A stretch of DNA of 64,000 bases, taken from positions 14,588,001 through 14,652,000 of the forward strand of contig NC_030813.1 in the NCBI RefSeq assembly GCF_001704415.2. The letters are read 5' to 3'. Within the stretch, counting starts at the first letter, position 1; each line of letters begins with the position of its first letter. A program made the position numbers and the translations under genes. The stretch comes from Capra hircus (taxonomy: Eukaryota > Chordata > Mammalia > Artiodactyla > Bovidae). Of the stretch, positions 22,621 to 31,918 are shown piece after piece. Under the pieces are notes generated by a model. That model saw only the letters and a program-made list of their open reading frames with translations, searched no databases and was not told the origin of the DNA.

Positions 22621-23128
22621 CTGGTATTTTCCAAAACCTAATGATCTGAGGAAAGGGATGTACACGACTTCAGCTCTTCCAGCCTTCCATGTGGAATACG
22701 AAACTGAAAGACTGAGACCTAAGCTAAGGCCAGAGGCTGCAGCCCCCGCCCTACACCTCACTCAGAGGATGAGAGCTAAAATAACTGCAAGCCTCAGCCC
22801 CTGGGGTTCCCCTAAGGAGTCTGTAGAGAAACCCAAAGACAAAAGGGAAGACAAAAGCAAGGACAGTAGAGGGAACTAGCCTGTGACACCACAAGAGCAA
22901 ACAGTGAGCACCAACGAACGGCCAGTCATATAACCAAAACCTTACACTAGAGGCCTGCCTACCTCAGTTTCTTTTTCCTGACACATGATGTCCAACTTTT
23001 GATAAAAACTCACAAGTCATGCTAAAAGGCTAAAAACACAGCCTGAAGAGACAAAACAAACATCAGAACTAGACTCCGATATGGCTGGGATTCGGAAATT
23101 ATCAGAATGGGTGTTTAAAGTAAGTTTT

Positions 23129-23183
23129 CTATACATCTGAACCTAATACAACATTGTAAATAAATTATACCCCGAATGGATTT
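23129..23183 (+). mobile_element. 55-bp L1 3' terminus with 15-bp TSD
   Basis: 'ctgaacctaatacaacattg', 'taaataaattatacc' match the last bases of artiodactyl L1 3' UTRs (acctgaaactaacacaacattgtaaatcaactatac). The stub is flanked by a perfect 15-bp duplication, tttaaagtaagtttt, at 23114-23128 and 23184-23198. An extremely 5'-truncated insertion into the older L1. Confidence 0.75.
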
Positions 23184-23910
23184 TTTAAAGTAAGTTTTAA
23201 TACACGAATGGAAAAAGTGGACAGTGGCAGAAATATATGGGTAATGTAAGCAGAGAATAGAAACTCTAAGAAAGGATCAAAAGGAAATATTAGATATCAG
23301 AATCATGATTACAGAAATGGAGAATACCTTTAGTGGCACTAACTTGTAGACTGGATGTGGCTGAAGAAAGAGTCAGTAAGTCTGACAGTAAATCAGTAAA
23401 AAGTTTCTAAATTAAAAAAGAAAAGTGAGAGAGGCAGAAACAGAAAGAATGGGGGAAAACAACAACTACAATGAAATAGAATATCCAAAAATGTGGGATG
23501 ATTACAAAAGATGGAACACCAGAAGGAGGAAAAAAAGGGGTAGGGAGGAGAAATTTTGAAACCATCGTGAATAAGAATTTTCCAAAATTAATGACAGATA
23601 TCAAACTACAGATCTAGAGGTCTCAGAGAACACCAAGCAGAATAAGTGCCAAGAAAGCTATCCTGAGCAAATTATATTAAAGTGCAGAAAACTGAAGACA
23701 AAGAGAAAATCTTGAAAGAAGTTAGAGAAAAAAATCTTATATTTATATTGAATTTCTTTTTGGAAATTATGTAAGCATAAAGAAAATGAAACAAAGTATT
23801 TAAATATTGATAGGCAAAAACATCAACTGAGAATTATGTATTCAGTGAAACTACCTATCTAAAGCAAAGGAGAAATACTTTATTAAACAAAATATCAGGG
23901 ATTTTGCCAC

Positions 23911-24129
23911 TAGCTTCCCTGGTGACTCAGATGGTAAAGAATCTGCCTGCAGTGCAGAAGACCTGGGTTTGATCTCTGGGTTGGGAAGATCCCCTGGAGA
24001 GGAGAATGAACCCACTCCAGTATTCTTGCCTGGAGAATTCCATGGACAGAGGAGCCTGTTGGGTTACAGTCCATGAGGTCGCAAAGAGTTGGACACGACT
24101 GAGAAATTAACGCTTTCACTTCACTTTCA
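23911..24129 (+). mobile_element. Bov-tA SINE
   Basis: 'agcttccctggtgactcagatggtaaag', 'cctgggtttgatctctgggttgg', 'ttcttgcctggagaattccatgg', 'ggtcgcaaagagttggacacgactgag', tail 'cgctttcacttcactttcag'. Inserted in the ORF1 part of the old L1. Confidence 0.93.
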
Positions 24130-24327
24130 GACCTGCCTTAAGTAGTGTTTAAAGAAGTTTTTCAGAGAAAGGCAAAATGGCATAGTTCAGAAACTCAGAT
24201 CTACATAAAGAATGCTAGAGAAGAATACATAAAGATAAAAACAAAAAAAATGGGCAAAAGATTTAAATAGGAACATCACAAGAGAAAATATTCAAATGGT
24301 CAAGAAACATTTTAAAAGTGCTTAACA

Positions 24328-24328
<1 letters not shown>

Positions 24329-24360
<32 letters not shown>

Positions 24361-24454
24361 ATCGCTCAGCCATGGATCTTCCTGACCCAGGGATCAAACC
24401 CCATCTCCCACATTGAAGGCACATTCTTTACCATCTGAGCCACTAGGGAAGCCA
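24329..24454 (-). mobile_element. Partial Bov-tA SINE with GT microsatellite at its 3' side
   Basis: TSD gcttaacat at 24320-24328 and 24455-24463 brackets a (GT)14 run and the minus-strand SINE head ('atcttcctgacccagggatcaaacc', 'accatctgagccactagggaagcc'). The middle and 3' body are missing, so the microsatellite sits where the SINE tail would be. Confidence 0.85.
24331..24358. repeat. (GT)14 microsatellite
   Basis: Uninterrupted GT dinucleotide run, part of the SINE insertion above. Confidence 0.97.
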
Positions 24455-24720
24455 GCTTAACATGATTAGTTAATAAAAAATGTGCAAATTAAATTAATTA
24501 GATGCCACTACATACCCCACACCCAGCCACCCCTTGACAAAAGCTAAAAGACTAAAAGTGACAGCAACAATGTGGAGGAAGTAGAGTTCTACCCAGCTGG
24601 GGAAAGAGAAAGTGATACACCCACTTTAAAATACAATCTGACAGCATCTACAAAAACTGACTGTATCTGCTACATTCTAGGGCTCTGTAATCCTCTCTTA
24701 AGAATATACCCAAGGGCTAC

Positions 24721-24780
24721 GCATCTAAAGTTCACCACATGAATCTAAAGTTCACCACATGAATCTAAAGTTCACCACAA
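24721..24780. repeat. 20-bp tandem repeat, three units
   Basis: Three adjacent 20-bp units (24721-24740, 24741-24760, 24761-24780) sharing 'atctaaagttcaccaca'. They differ at one or two positions only. Located in the decayed ORF2 end of the old L1. Confidence 0.95.
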
Positions 24781-24845
24781 GGCATGTTAAAAAATGCATG
24801 CGCTATCCACAATGGACTAGCCATACAATGGAATACTGTGAAGCG

Positions 24846-25058
24846 ATGATGCGAACAGATGACTCATTGAAAAAGTCCCTGATGCTGGGAAAGATTGAGG
24901 GCGAAAGGGGAAGAGGGCATCAGAGGATGAGATGGCTGGACAGCATCACCGATGCAATGAACATGAACTTGGGCAAACGCCGGGAGTTGGTGAGTGACAG
25001 GGAGGCCTGACGTGCTGCAGTCCATGGGGTCTCAAAGAGTCAGACATGACTGGGTTAT
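24846..25058 (+). mobile_element. BovB 3' end fragment
   Basis: 'gatgatgcgaacagatgactcattg', 'gatgctgggaaagattgaggg', 'atgagatggctggacagcatcacc', 'gacagggaggcctgacgtgc', 'gtctcaaagagtcagacatgactg'. The last 200 bp of BovB with an unusual CAACAACAACAA tail instead of ACTGA. Interrupts the old L1 at its 'caatggaatact' segment. Confidence 0.85.
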
Positions 25059-25115
25059 TCAACAACAACAATGAGAATATATCTTATATAGCAGAATAAT
25101 ATGAGTCAATCTCCA

Positions 25116-25659
25116 GTCTAATGTTGAGCAGAAGAATGGAATGAGTCAGCTGTGTCAAGTTCAAAAATAGGCAAAGCTAATCTATAGTATTTGAAGTCAA
25201 TCCCTAAGTCTCTTAATGGAAATTCCAGGGACTTTGGAGAAAACAGTTTGGAAATTACTAGTTTATAGAAGAAAAGGGAAGTACCCCCCCACCGTCCCCA
25301 GACCTGTTTGATCATTTGGATCCTCAAAGGAGCTTATTCATGCATATAGGATGCATTAAAAATTACTTATCAGTATGTCTCAGATTATGGAAAAGGCTTG
25401 GGTATCTATATTTCTGCTCAATAGTTCTGATCACATTTATGCTGAGGCAAGTCTGGAAAATTGCCCTGGAAGCTATCTTAGAGCAGTGGTTCTCAAACTT
25501 CAATGATCAGACTCTCTGGTGTGTTTTTTCAAAGGCTAAATTTAGAGTTCCATTACATAAAATCAAAAGAGTTCTTATAGAGTAGAATCCAGGAATATGA
25601 ATGAACATTTTCCTTACTCTGGAGAATATGCCTTAGAAGTTGTATGATTACAGTCAAGG
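25116..25659. other. Mostly unrecognised; possible hAT-type TIR at 25484
   Basis: No gene seen. 'gcagtggttctcaaacttcaatgatcag' at about 25484 resembles the terminal repeat of MER5-class hAT elements, but the following sequence is too diverged to assign. A C-rich tract lies at about 25284-25301. Confidence 0.4.
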
Positions 25660-25755
25660 AAAATCAGATCCTTAGAGGTTGAAGACCCATGTAAAGTTGT
25701 AAAGCCATAGTGGGACCAAGAACAGAAAGTCTCCTGACTAACGGTTCAATATGCC
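25660..25755 (-). mobile_element. MIR-like SINE relic
   Basis: 'cttagaggttgaagacccatg', 'agccatagtgggaccaagaac', 'agtctcctgac' follow the reverse complement of MIR (cagagaggttaagtaacttg ... gtggcagagctgggac ... gtctcctgac). Confidence 0.55.
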
Positions 25756-26324
25756 TTGTTCAACATCCCCCCTCTACTTGTGGCTACCCATTTCTAGTTC
25801 TTTGGTCAGATTCTACACATGTCCTGTGTTCTCTGATTTATCTTCATCAGGATCTGGTTACAAAATCAAATTTTACATTACATATCAAATTACATGGAGA
25901 TACAGAACAGGGGGAAATCCTTGGACAATTAGAAAATCTGTTACTTTCAGAGGCATTCTATGGATTACTCATTTTCCTGCTTCTCCTCTAATTATTGCCA
26001 TAAGCAGAAAGGCTTCTGTGTGATATTTTGCTTTCTGTGTTGTAAGAAATATGTAAAGTTTATAAACTCACTGGGATTCAAGTCAAAGGTGAAGTGGCTC
26101 TTAAAGGAAGAGTACATATTATTTTTAGAAAGGAAATCCAGGAAAAAATTCTCCATCATTCCCAACAGAGGTTTTTAGGCTCAGTAAAATTAGGCATGGA
26201 GGTTATACCTACTGAAAATCTGGACAAAAATATTTGTTGTATTAGAATTTTTCTATATCAGATATTTAAGCAGTTTTGCTTTTTTCTAGAAATATTTCTC
26301 CAAGAAGCAGAGGGTAATAATAGT
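25756..26324. other. No recognised feature
   Basis: Several overlapping short frames (25710-26375) with no recognisable domain. No repeat family identified. Confidence 0.45.
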
Positions 26325-26945
26325 AAACATGTACTATCAAAACTAATAACACTATTCCTGATAGCCCAAAGCTAGAAATGATCCAAATGTCCAATAGTAA
26401 AATGAATAAATTTGGGCTTCTCTGGTGGTTCAGTAGTAAAGAACCTGCCTGCTAATGCAGGAGATGCGGGTTTGATACCTGGGTTGGGAAGATCCCCTGA
26501 AGCAGGAAAGGACAAATCACTCCAGGATTCTTGCCTGGGGAATCCCATCAACAGAGGAGCCTGGTGGGCTACAGTGCATGGGGTTGCAAAAGAGTCAGAC
26601 ACAACTTAATAGCTAAACAAGTCAAGGGATATTATCAGCAATGAGAAGTACTAACAACTATACTTACTAAACTTTTTGAAACAAAGGGTGAGTATAAGTC
26701 TGGCATGAGAGAATATACTCTTTATGACTCCCTTTACATTTAGTTGAAGAACTGTCCAAACTAATCTGCATTGTTCATAGACAGGATAGGGATTACCCTT
26801 GGGAGGAAGCATGATTGCACAGGAGCCCCTGAAGGCTTCTAGGCACTGGGAATGTCCTGTTTCTGGATCCAAGTGCTGATCACAGGGGTGTACACCTATG
26901 TATATGATGATAGGATTTTGGGCATGAGAATTACATAGACTTTGA
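26325..26945 (+). mobile_element. Ancient L1M ORF2 end and 3' UTR, split by a SINE
   Basis: 'attcctgatagcccaaagctagaaatgatcc', 'caaatgtccaatagtaaaatg' before the SINE and 'atcagcaatgagaagtac', 'atactctttatgactccctttac', 'agaactgtccaaactaatctgc', 'gggattacccttggg', 'ggggtgtacacctatgtatatg' after it are colinear with the old L1 ORF2 end and 3' UTR. Confidence 0.75.
26414..26621 (+). mobile_element. Bov-tA SINE
   Basis: 'gggcttctctggtggttcagtagtaaagaacctgcc', 'gcgggtttgatacctgggttgg', 'ttcttgcctggggaatcccatc', 'gttgcaaaagagtcagacacaac'. Full length, inserted in the old L1. Confidence 0.93.
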
Positions 26946-26989
26946 TGCAAATCACTGCTGAGTCTCTTCTTAGATTTGTAATTTTGAGG

Positions 26990-27140
26990 ATGTTAAACAA
27001 TTGATTTGAGCTTTTAGTTTCCTCATATGTGAAGCAAGGATAATACTGCATGGACCCTGAAGTAAGCCTGAGAGGGTTGATTGGAGTTATTGAAGTATTT
27101 AGTATATGTCTAGCACAGAATTGGTGCTCCAAACTGTAGT
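26990..27140 (+). mobile_element. MIR SINE relic
   Basis: 'ttagtttcctcatatgtgaagc', 'aaggataatactgcatgg', 'gagagggttgattggagttattg', 'tatgtctagcacagaattgg' follow the MIR core and 3' half (cagtttcctcatctgtaaaatg ... gtgcctggcacatagtagg). Confidence 0.65.
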
Positions 27141-27754
27141 TATTGTGACATTGGGATGCTTGTGTGAGTATTTGTACTTGCCAGTCTCTGCCCTCAGTGA
27201 ATATATTTACCTCTATTAGACATCCCTGGTTGTTTCAGGGGTATTTTCCCTTGAATTGTCTCCTTCTTGATGCTCCCATATGGATACTCAACAATCAGGT
27301 TTCAAAGCAGTTTTCAAGCCCTTGTGTATTTATGCATCTGTGCAGAAAAACAAGATGTTACTGTCTCTCAGTTTTTTCCACTTTCCCAGTTAGCTCCCAT
27401 TGCATTTACATTTTCAAAACTGTTTACAGTGCTAAACTTCTGCTGAGAGCTGCTGCTAATGAAATGACTGTTCTTTGTGAATCAAAAACCCTCTTCCTAA
27501 TGGTGCTGCCTGATCTAAGGCTTCATAAACCTGCTGTTGCTTCTCAAGAGAAAGAGCAAGAATTGCTCACCACATGGAATTACCTCTTACTCAGGGGTCT
27601 CAGCTGGATATTTGTTTAACCTGGTTCACCTCAAATACTGTGTACATTTCTGCTGTCACCTAAACGACCTTTCTTGTTTTTTTTTCTCTTTTCATTTGTA
27701 TTTTGAAAGTGCTTCTCAAACATTCACTGCCAAACCTCCCAGCTGCCAATAAAA
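27141..27754. other. No recognised feature
   Basis: Holds the longest open frame without transposon similarity (27164-27619, 151 codons, plus strand). Its product is Cys/Leu/Ser-rich with no recognisable domain, and no splice or codon evidence supports a gene. Confidence 0.45.
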
Positions 27755-27830
27755 TAGGTCAATGTTATTAGCCCCATTTTACAGATGAGGTGAAGAGAGT
27801 TCCAGAGGTTACAAAGGAGTTAGGGGGAAA
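27755..27830 (-). mobile_element. MIR-like relic
   Basis: 'attagccccattttacagatgaggtgaagagag', 'ccagaggttacaaagg' match the reverse complement of the MIR core. Confidence 0.6.
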
Positions 27831-28121
27831 GGAGTTAACAACTGACATTTTCTTGGATCTGCAGTTTTATGCTACACAGTTTCCAAGGCTGTGGGGAGAA
27901 CAAACCAGAATGGCTAAAACTTGGTAAAACTTGGCTGAACGGGAACATTTTCCTGAACATATTTGATATAATGTCATCTGCTGTATTGAATTTCTAAGAG
28001 AAATTGTGTTTTTAATGATGTTTTACTACCTGTGATTTTACAACTAAAAAAGTTACCAATCAAACTATCAACTTCCCCATCACATGTCTAGCTACCAATC
28101 TCCTTCTAAATATTTCAGTCA

Positions 28122-28185
28122 CTTTTAAAAAATGTATTTACATTAATTGGAGGAAAACTACTTTACAATATTGTGATGCCTCTGA
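28122..28185 (-). mobile_element. L1-BT 3' terminal fragment
   Basis: 'tttacattaattggagg', 'aaaactactttacaatattgtg' is the reverse complement of the last about 60 bp of L1-BT (caatattgtaaagtaattagcctccaatt), as seen also at 8055-8095. Confidence 0.7.
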
Positions 28186-28339
28186 CATTTAGTCACTTTT
28201 AAGTTACAGGCTACTTATTCAATAGAATCTCAAAATTCCTAGAAGCTGATTATAGGGAAATTTTTACAGGTAAAAAAGTTATAGCATAAATAATGAAGAC
28301 TAGTTATGACTAGATTTTACTAAATGCCTATAAAGAGGA

Positions 28340-29250
28340 TTTGATTTAGTTCATACCTGAATGGGCTAGTGGTTTTCCCCACTTTCTTCAATTTAAGTCT
28401 GAATTTGGCAATAAGGAGTTCATGATCTGAGCCACAGTCAGCTCCCAGTCTTGTTTTTGCTGACTGTAGAGAGCTTCTCCATCTTTGGCTGCAAAGAATA
28501 TAATCAACCTGATTTCTGTGTTGGCCATCTGGTGATGTCCATGTGTAGAGTCTTTTCTTGTGTTGTTGGAAGAGGGTGTTTGCTATGACCAGTGCATTCT
28601 CTTGGCAAAACTCTATTAGCCTTTCCCTGATTCATTCTGTACTCCAAGGCCAAATTGCCTGTTACTCCAGGTGTTTCTTGACTTCCTACTTTTCCATTCC
28701 AGTCCCCTATAATGAAAAGGACATCTTTTTGGGGGTGTTAGTTCTAAAAGGTATCATAGGTCTTCATAGAACTGTTCAACTTCAGCTTCTTCAGAATTAC
28801 TGGTCTGGGCATAGACTTGGATTACCGTGGTATTGAATGGTTTGCCTTGGAAATGAACAGAGATCATTCTGTTGTTTTTGATATTGCATCCAAGTACTCC
28901 ATTTCAGACTCTTTTGTTGACTATGATGGCTACTCCGTTTCTTCTAAATGACCACAGTAGTAGATATAATGGTCACCTGAGTTAAATTCACCCATTCCAG
29001 TCCATTTTAGTTTGCTGATTCCTAGAATGTTGATTTTCACTCTTGCCATCTTCTGTTTGACCGCTTCCAGTTTGCCTTGATTCATGGACCTAATATTCCA
29101 GGTTCCTATGCAATATTGCTTTTTACAGCATCGGACCTAGCTTCTATCACCAGTCATATCCACAACTGAGTGTTGTTTTTGCTTTGGCTCCATCCCTTCA
29201 TTGTTTCTGGAGTTATTTCTCTACTGATCTCCAGTAGCATATTGGGCACC
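28340..29250 (-). pseudogene. BovB endonuclease domain, decayed
   Basis: The minus strand follows the BovB APE-endonuclease region: 'ccactagcccattcaggtatg', 'gtggctcagatcatgaactcc', 'gactggaatggaaaagtagg', 'caagtctatgcccagaccag', 'atcaacattctaggaatcag' and 'catattgcataggaacctgg'-type segments in the expected order. No long minus-strand frame survives, so it is broken by several stops or indels. Confidence 0.8.
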
Positions 29251-29873
29251 AATAGATGGGGAAACAGTGTCAGTCTTTATTTTGGGGGGCTCCAAAATCA
29301 CTGCAGATGGTGATGCAGCCATGACATTAAAAGACGCTTACTCCTTGGAAGAAAAGTTATGACCAACCTAGATAGTATATTCAAAAGCAGAGACGTTACT
29401 TTGCCGACTAAGGTCCGTCTAGTCAAGGCTATGGTTTTTCCTGTGGTCGTGTATGGATGTGAGAGTTGGACTGTGAAGAAAGCTGAGTGCTGAAGAATTG
29501 ATGCTTTTGAACTGTGGTGTTGGAGAAGACTCTTGAGAGTCCCTTGGACTGCAAGGAGATCCAACCAGTCCATTCTGAAGGAGATCAACCCTGGGATTTC
29601 TTTGGAAGGAATGATGCTAAAGCTGAAACTCCAGTACTTTGGCCACCTCAGAAGAGCTGACTCATTGGAAAAGACTCTGATGCTGGGAGGGATTGGGGGC
29701 AGGAGGAGAAGGGAATGACTGAGGATGAGATGGCTGGATGGCATCACTGACTCGATGGACGTGAGTCTGAGTGAACTCCGGGAGTTGGTGTTGGACAGGG
29801 AGGCCTGGTGTGCTGCGATTCATGGGGTCGCAAAGAGTCGGACACGACTGAGTGACTGAACTGAACTGAACTG
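29251..29873 (+). mobile_element. 5'-truncated BovB nested in the inverted BovB
   Basis: Sense BovB C-terminal and 3' end, from 'aatagatggggaaacagtg' to an ACTGA tail at about 29858-29873. It separates 'atattgggcacc' (29241-29250) from 'ccctggggagttcatc', which are adjacent in the host BovB. At most a few bases (acc) are duplicated. Frame 29533-29718 is a C-terminal fragment. Confidence 0.9.
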
Positions 29874-30351
29874 AACCGCCCTGGGGAGTTCATCTTTCAG
29901 TGTCCTATCTTTTTGCCTTTCATACTGTTATTGGGGTTCTTAAGGCAAAAATACTGAAGTGATTTTCCATTCCCTTCTCCAGTGGACCACATTTTGTCAG
30001 AACTCTCCACAATGACCCATCCATCTTGGGTGGCCCCACACGGCATGGCTTAGTTTCATAGAGTTAAACAAGGCTCTGGTCCACTATGATCAGATAGGTT
30101 AGTTTTCTGTGATTGTGGTTTTAGTCTGTCTGCCTTCTGATGCCCTCTCTTAGTGCTTACTATCTTACTGGGGTTTCTCTTATCTTGGAAGTGGAGTATC
30201 TCTTCACAGCTGCTCCTTACCTTGGACGTGGGTATCTCCTCCTGGCGCCACTCCTGACCTCAGACGTGGGGTATCTCTTCGTGGGCGCACTCATGACCTT
30301 GGACATGGGGTATCTATCTACTCTCCACTGCTCGCTGCTCCAGTGCTGTGC
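29874..30351 (-). mobile_element. BovB 5' region (inverted)
   Basis: Minus-strand 5' part of the host BovB. It includes degenerate repeated units around 30170-30310 of the form 'gacctt/ctcagacgtggggtatctc', spaced roughly 35-50 bp. The 5' end is lost within this repeated region at the inversion junction (30351). Confidence 0.75.
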
Positions 30352-30794
30352 AGTGGAAGTGAGAAATAGATTTAAGCGACTAGATCTGATAGAGTGCCTG
30401 ATGAACTATGGACGGAGGTTCATGACATTGTACAGGAGACAGGAAGCAAGACCATCTCCAAGAAAAAGAAATGCAAAAAAGCAAACTGGCTGTCTGAGGA
30501 GGCCTTGCAAACAGCTGTAAAAAGAAGAGAAGCAAAAAGCAAAGGAGAAAAGGAAAGATATACCCATTTGAATGCAGAGTTCCAAAGAATAGCAAGGCAA
30601 GATAAGAAAGCCTTCCTCAGTGATCAGTGCAAAGAAATAGAGGAAAATACTAGAATAGGAAAGGCTAGAGATCTTTTCACTTCCCCACCGGGCTGCTGCT
30701 CCAGAGCGCTCCTCCCAGTGCTGGGGCGGGACAACCAACCCGGACACCCCACCCCCTCGCCTTTTCCAGGTCTGCAGAGACGGCCATAACCCGG

Positions 30795-30907
30795 GTGGAG
30801 TGGGTGTGGGTGTTGGGGAGGGAGGTGGGAGGGGGGTTCATGTTTGGGAACGCATGTAAGAATTAAAGATTTTAAAATTTAAAAAATAAAAAACTAAAAA
30901 AAAAAAG
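30795..30907 (+). mobile_element. L1 3' end with G-rich tract and A-rich tail
   Basis: 'gggtgtgggtgttggggagg', 'gaggtgggaggggggttcatg', 'gggaacgcatgtaagaatt' followed by an A-rich tail resemble a bovine L1 3' terminus. Six G-runs within about 40 bp form a G-quadruplex-type motif (30798-30837). Confidence 0.65.
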
Positions 30908-31239
30908 TGAACCTCGGCTCGGGGAAGATGGAGGGGAGCAGGCGGTGGTCGTGTCTACGGGGCTGGGAATAACTTGTTTGGGAGAGGGTTGCGGGGACGA
31001 AGGGTCTTCCCTGTGAATAACGGCAGCAGGATTTAGAACTCAGGACAGGAAATGCCTGAAGTCTGGGAAAATATCTGGGTACGAGGAAGTTGAGGACAAA
31101 TTTGTAGACTCTCTGTAGCCTTCCTTATGGACAGCCGGTGTGTAATACTCTCACTCTTTGGTTCTAAAAGCAGATAAAGGGGCGTTGAATGGACTGATTT
31201 CCCAGTGAAGAATGTGACGTTTTCCAATTCCCTTTCCCA

Positions 31240-31380
31240 TGGTTCACTGATTCCCAAACCTTGGAGTGCATCTAAATCCCTGGGGAGCCTAGGGATTAAA
31301 GATACATTATCAGGGCTCCCTATCCTCCCCCTCCTACCCCTTAACCCTGGATTCTGATTCCCTAGATATACTCTGTAAGG
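31240..31380 (+). mobile_element. MER5-like DNA transposon relic
   Basis: 'gattcccaaaccttggagtgcatctaaatccctgggg', 'agcctagggattaaagataca', 'gggctccctatcc', 'ctggattctgattcc' resemble the MER5A layout. Diverged. Confidence 0.55.
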
Positions 31381-31530
31381 TATTATTGCTATTTCTTTTT
31401 CACATTAAAAAACTGAGATTGGAAGAAGATAAGAAATTGGCACAAGATTGCACAATTAGTAAAAGAATCAGAATAAAACTGAGGTCTGGGTAACTCGAAA
31501 GTCTGCGTTTTGTACATTATGACCTTATCT
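31381..31530 (-). mobile_element. MIR SINE relic
   Basis: 'cacattaaaaaactgagattgg', 'ttggcacaagattgcacaattag', 'gaatcagaataaaactgaggtctggg' follow the reverse complement of the MIR core and 5' half. Confidence 0.6.
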
Positions 31531-31621
31531 ATTCCATTATTTCATTCTTTGGTCAGCAAGTCACTACTTTCAGTGAAAAGGTTTAGGTCTATAACAATTG
31601 ATTAGAAGTTTCTATTATTAA

Positions 31622-31917
31622 CTGTTGGAGAAGGGAATGGCAACCTACTCCAGTATTCTTGCCAAGAGAATTCCATGGACAGAGGAGCCTGGTGGGCTAC
31701 AGTCCATGGGGTCACAAAGAGTTGGATACAACTTTGCTTGTGTGTGCTGAACTGTAACTTCCTCCAATTTTAAAGGAAAACTGGAGAAGGAAATGGTAAC
31801 CCACTCCACTGTTCTTGCCTGGAGAATCCCAGGGACGGGGGAACCTGGTGGGCTGCCGTCTATGGGGTCACACAGAGTCGGACACGATTGAAGCGACTTA
31901 GTAGTTGTAGTAGTTAG
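31622..31917 (+). mobile_element. Bov-A2 dimeric SINE
   Basis: Two BovA monomers in tandem without a tRNA head: 31622-31740 ('ggagaagggaatggcaacc ... ggtcacaaagagttggatac') and 31785-31917 ('ggagaaggaaatggtaaccc ... cgattgaagcgacttag'). The 45-bp linker is unusual ('aacttcctccaattttaaagg') where a TTTCACTTTCATGCA-type linker is normal. Forms the 3' end of the composite insertion. Confidence 0.85.
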
Positions 31918-31918
31918 T

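Larger units (their letters stand above)
22890..25115 (+). mobile_element. Ancient L1 (L1MA-like) with ORF1 and ORF2 end, large internal deletion
   Basis: From about 22980 to 24245 the sequence follows old L1 5' UTR and ORF1: 'caagtcatgctaaaaggctaaaa', 'gatatggctgggattcggaaattatc', 'agcagagaatagaaactctaag', 'gaattttccaaaattaatgacag', 'agagaacaccaagcag', 'gacaaagagaaaatcttgaaag'. From about 24250 it jumps to the ORF2 C-terminal region ('gggcaaaagatttaaatagg', 'atgccactacataccccac', 'caatgtggaggaa', 'aagaatatacccaagg', 'caatggaatactgtg'). About 3 kb of ORF2 is missing between them. Later insertions: 23129-23183, 23911-24129, 24329-24454 and 24846-25058. Confidence 0.75.
30680..31917 (+). mobile_element. 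Composite 1.24-kb retro-insertion ending in a Bov-A2 tail
   Basis: The BovB coding sequence is cut between 'ctagagatcttttca' and 'agaaaattagag'. A 14-bp duplication (tagagatcttttca at 30666-30679; tagaggtcttttca at 31918-31931, one mismatch) flanks the insert. The insert holds, in order: GC-rich sequence (30680-30794), an L1-like 3' end with A-rich tail (to 30907), GC-rich then unique sequence, a MER5-like piece, a MIR, and a dimeric Bov-A2 whose GACTTAGTAGTTGTAGTAG tail abuts the right TSD. This looks like one transcript reading into a SINE tail and copied by BovB machinery (inference). Confidence 0.7.

Noticed and set aside
24721..24780. Short regular repeats that could suggest a CRISPR-like array
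   Set aside because: Units are directly adjacent without spacers, and the DNA is mammalian; a simple tandem duplication.
27164..27619. 151-codon open frame, plus strand
   Set aside because: No recognisable domain, no splice or promoter context, composition typical of random AT-rich DNA.
30394..30789. 131-codon open frame, plus strand
   Set aside because: It runs from BovB coding sequence into the GC-rich start of the composite insertion; an accidental fusion frame.
30908..31020. GC-rich 'aagatggagg' block as a host first exon
   Set aside because: It lies inside a TSD-flanked insertion and no continuing exon is visible; at most a copied piece of a transcript start elsewhere.
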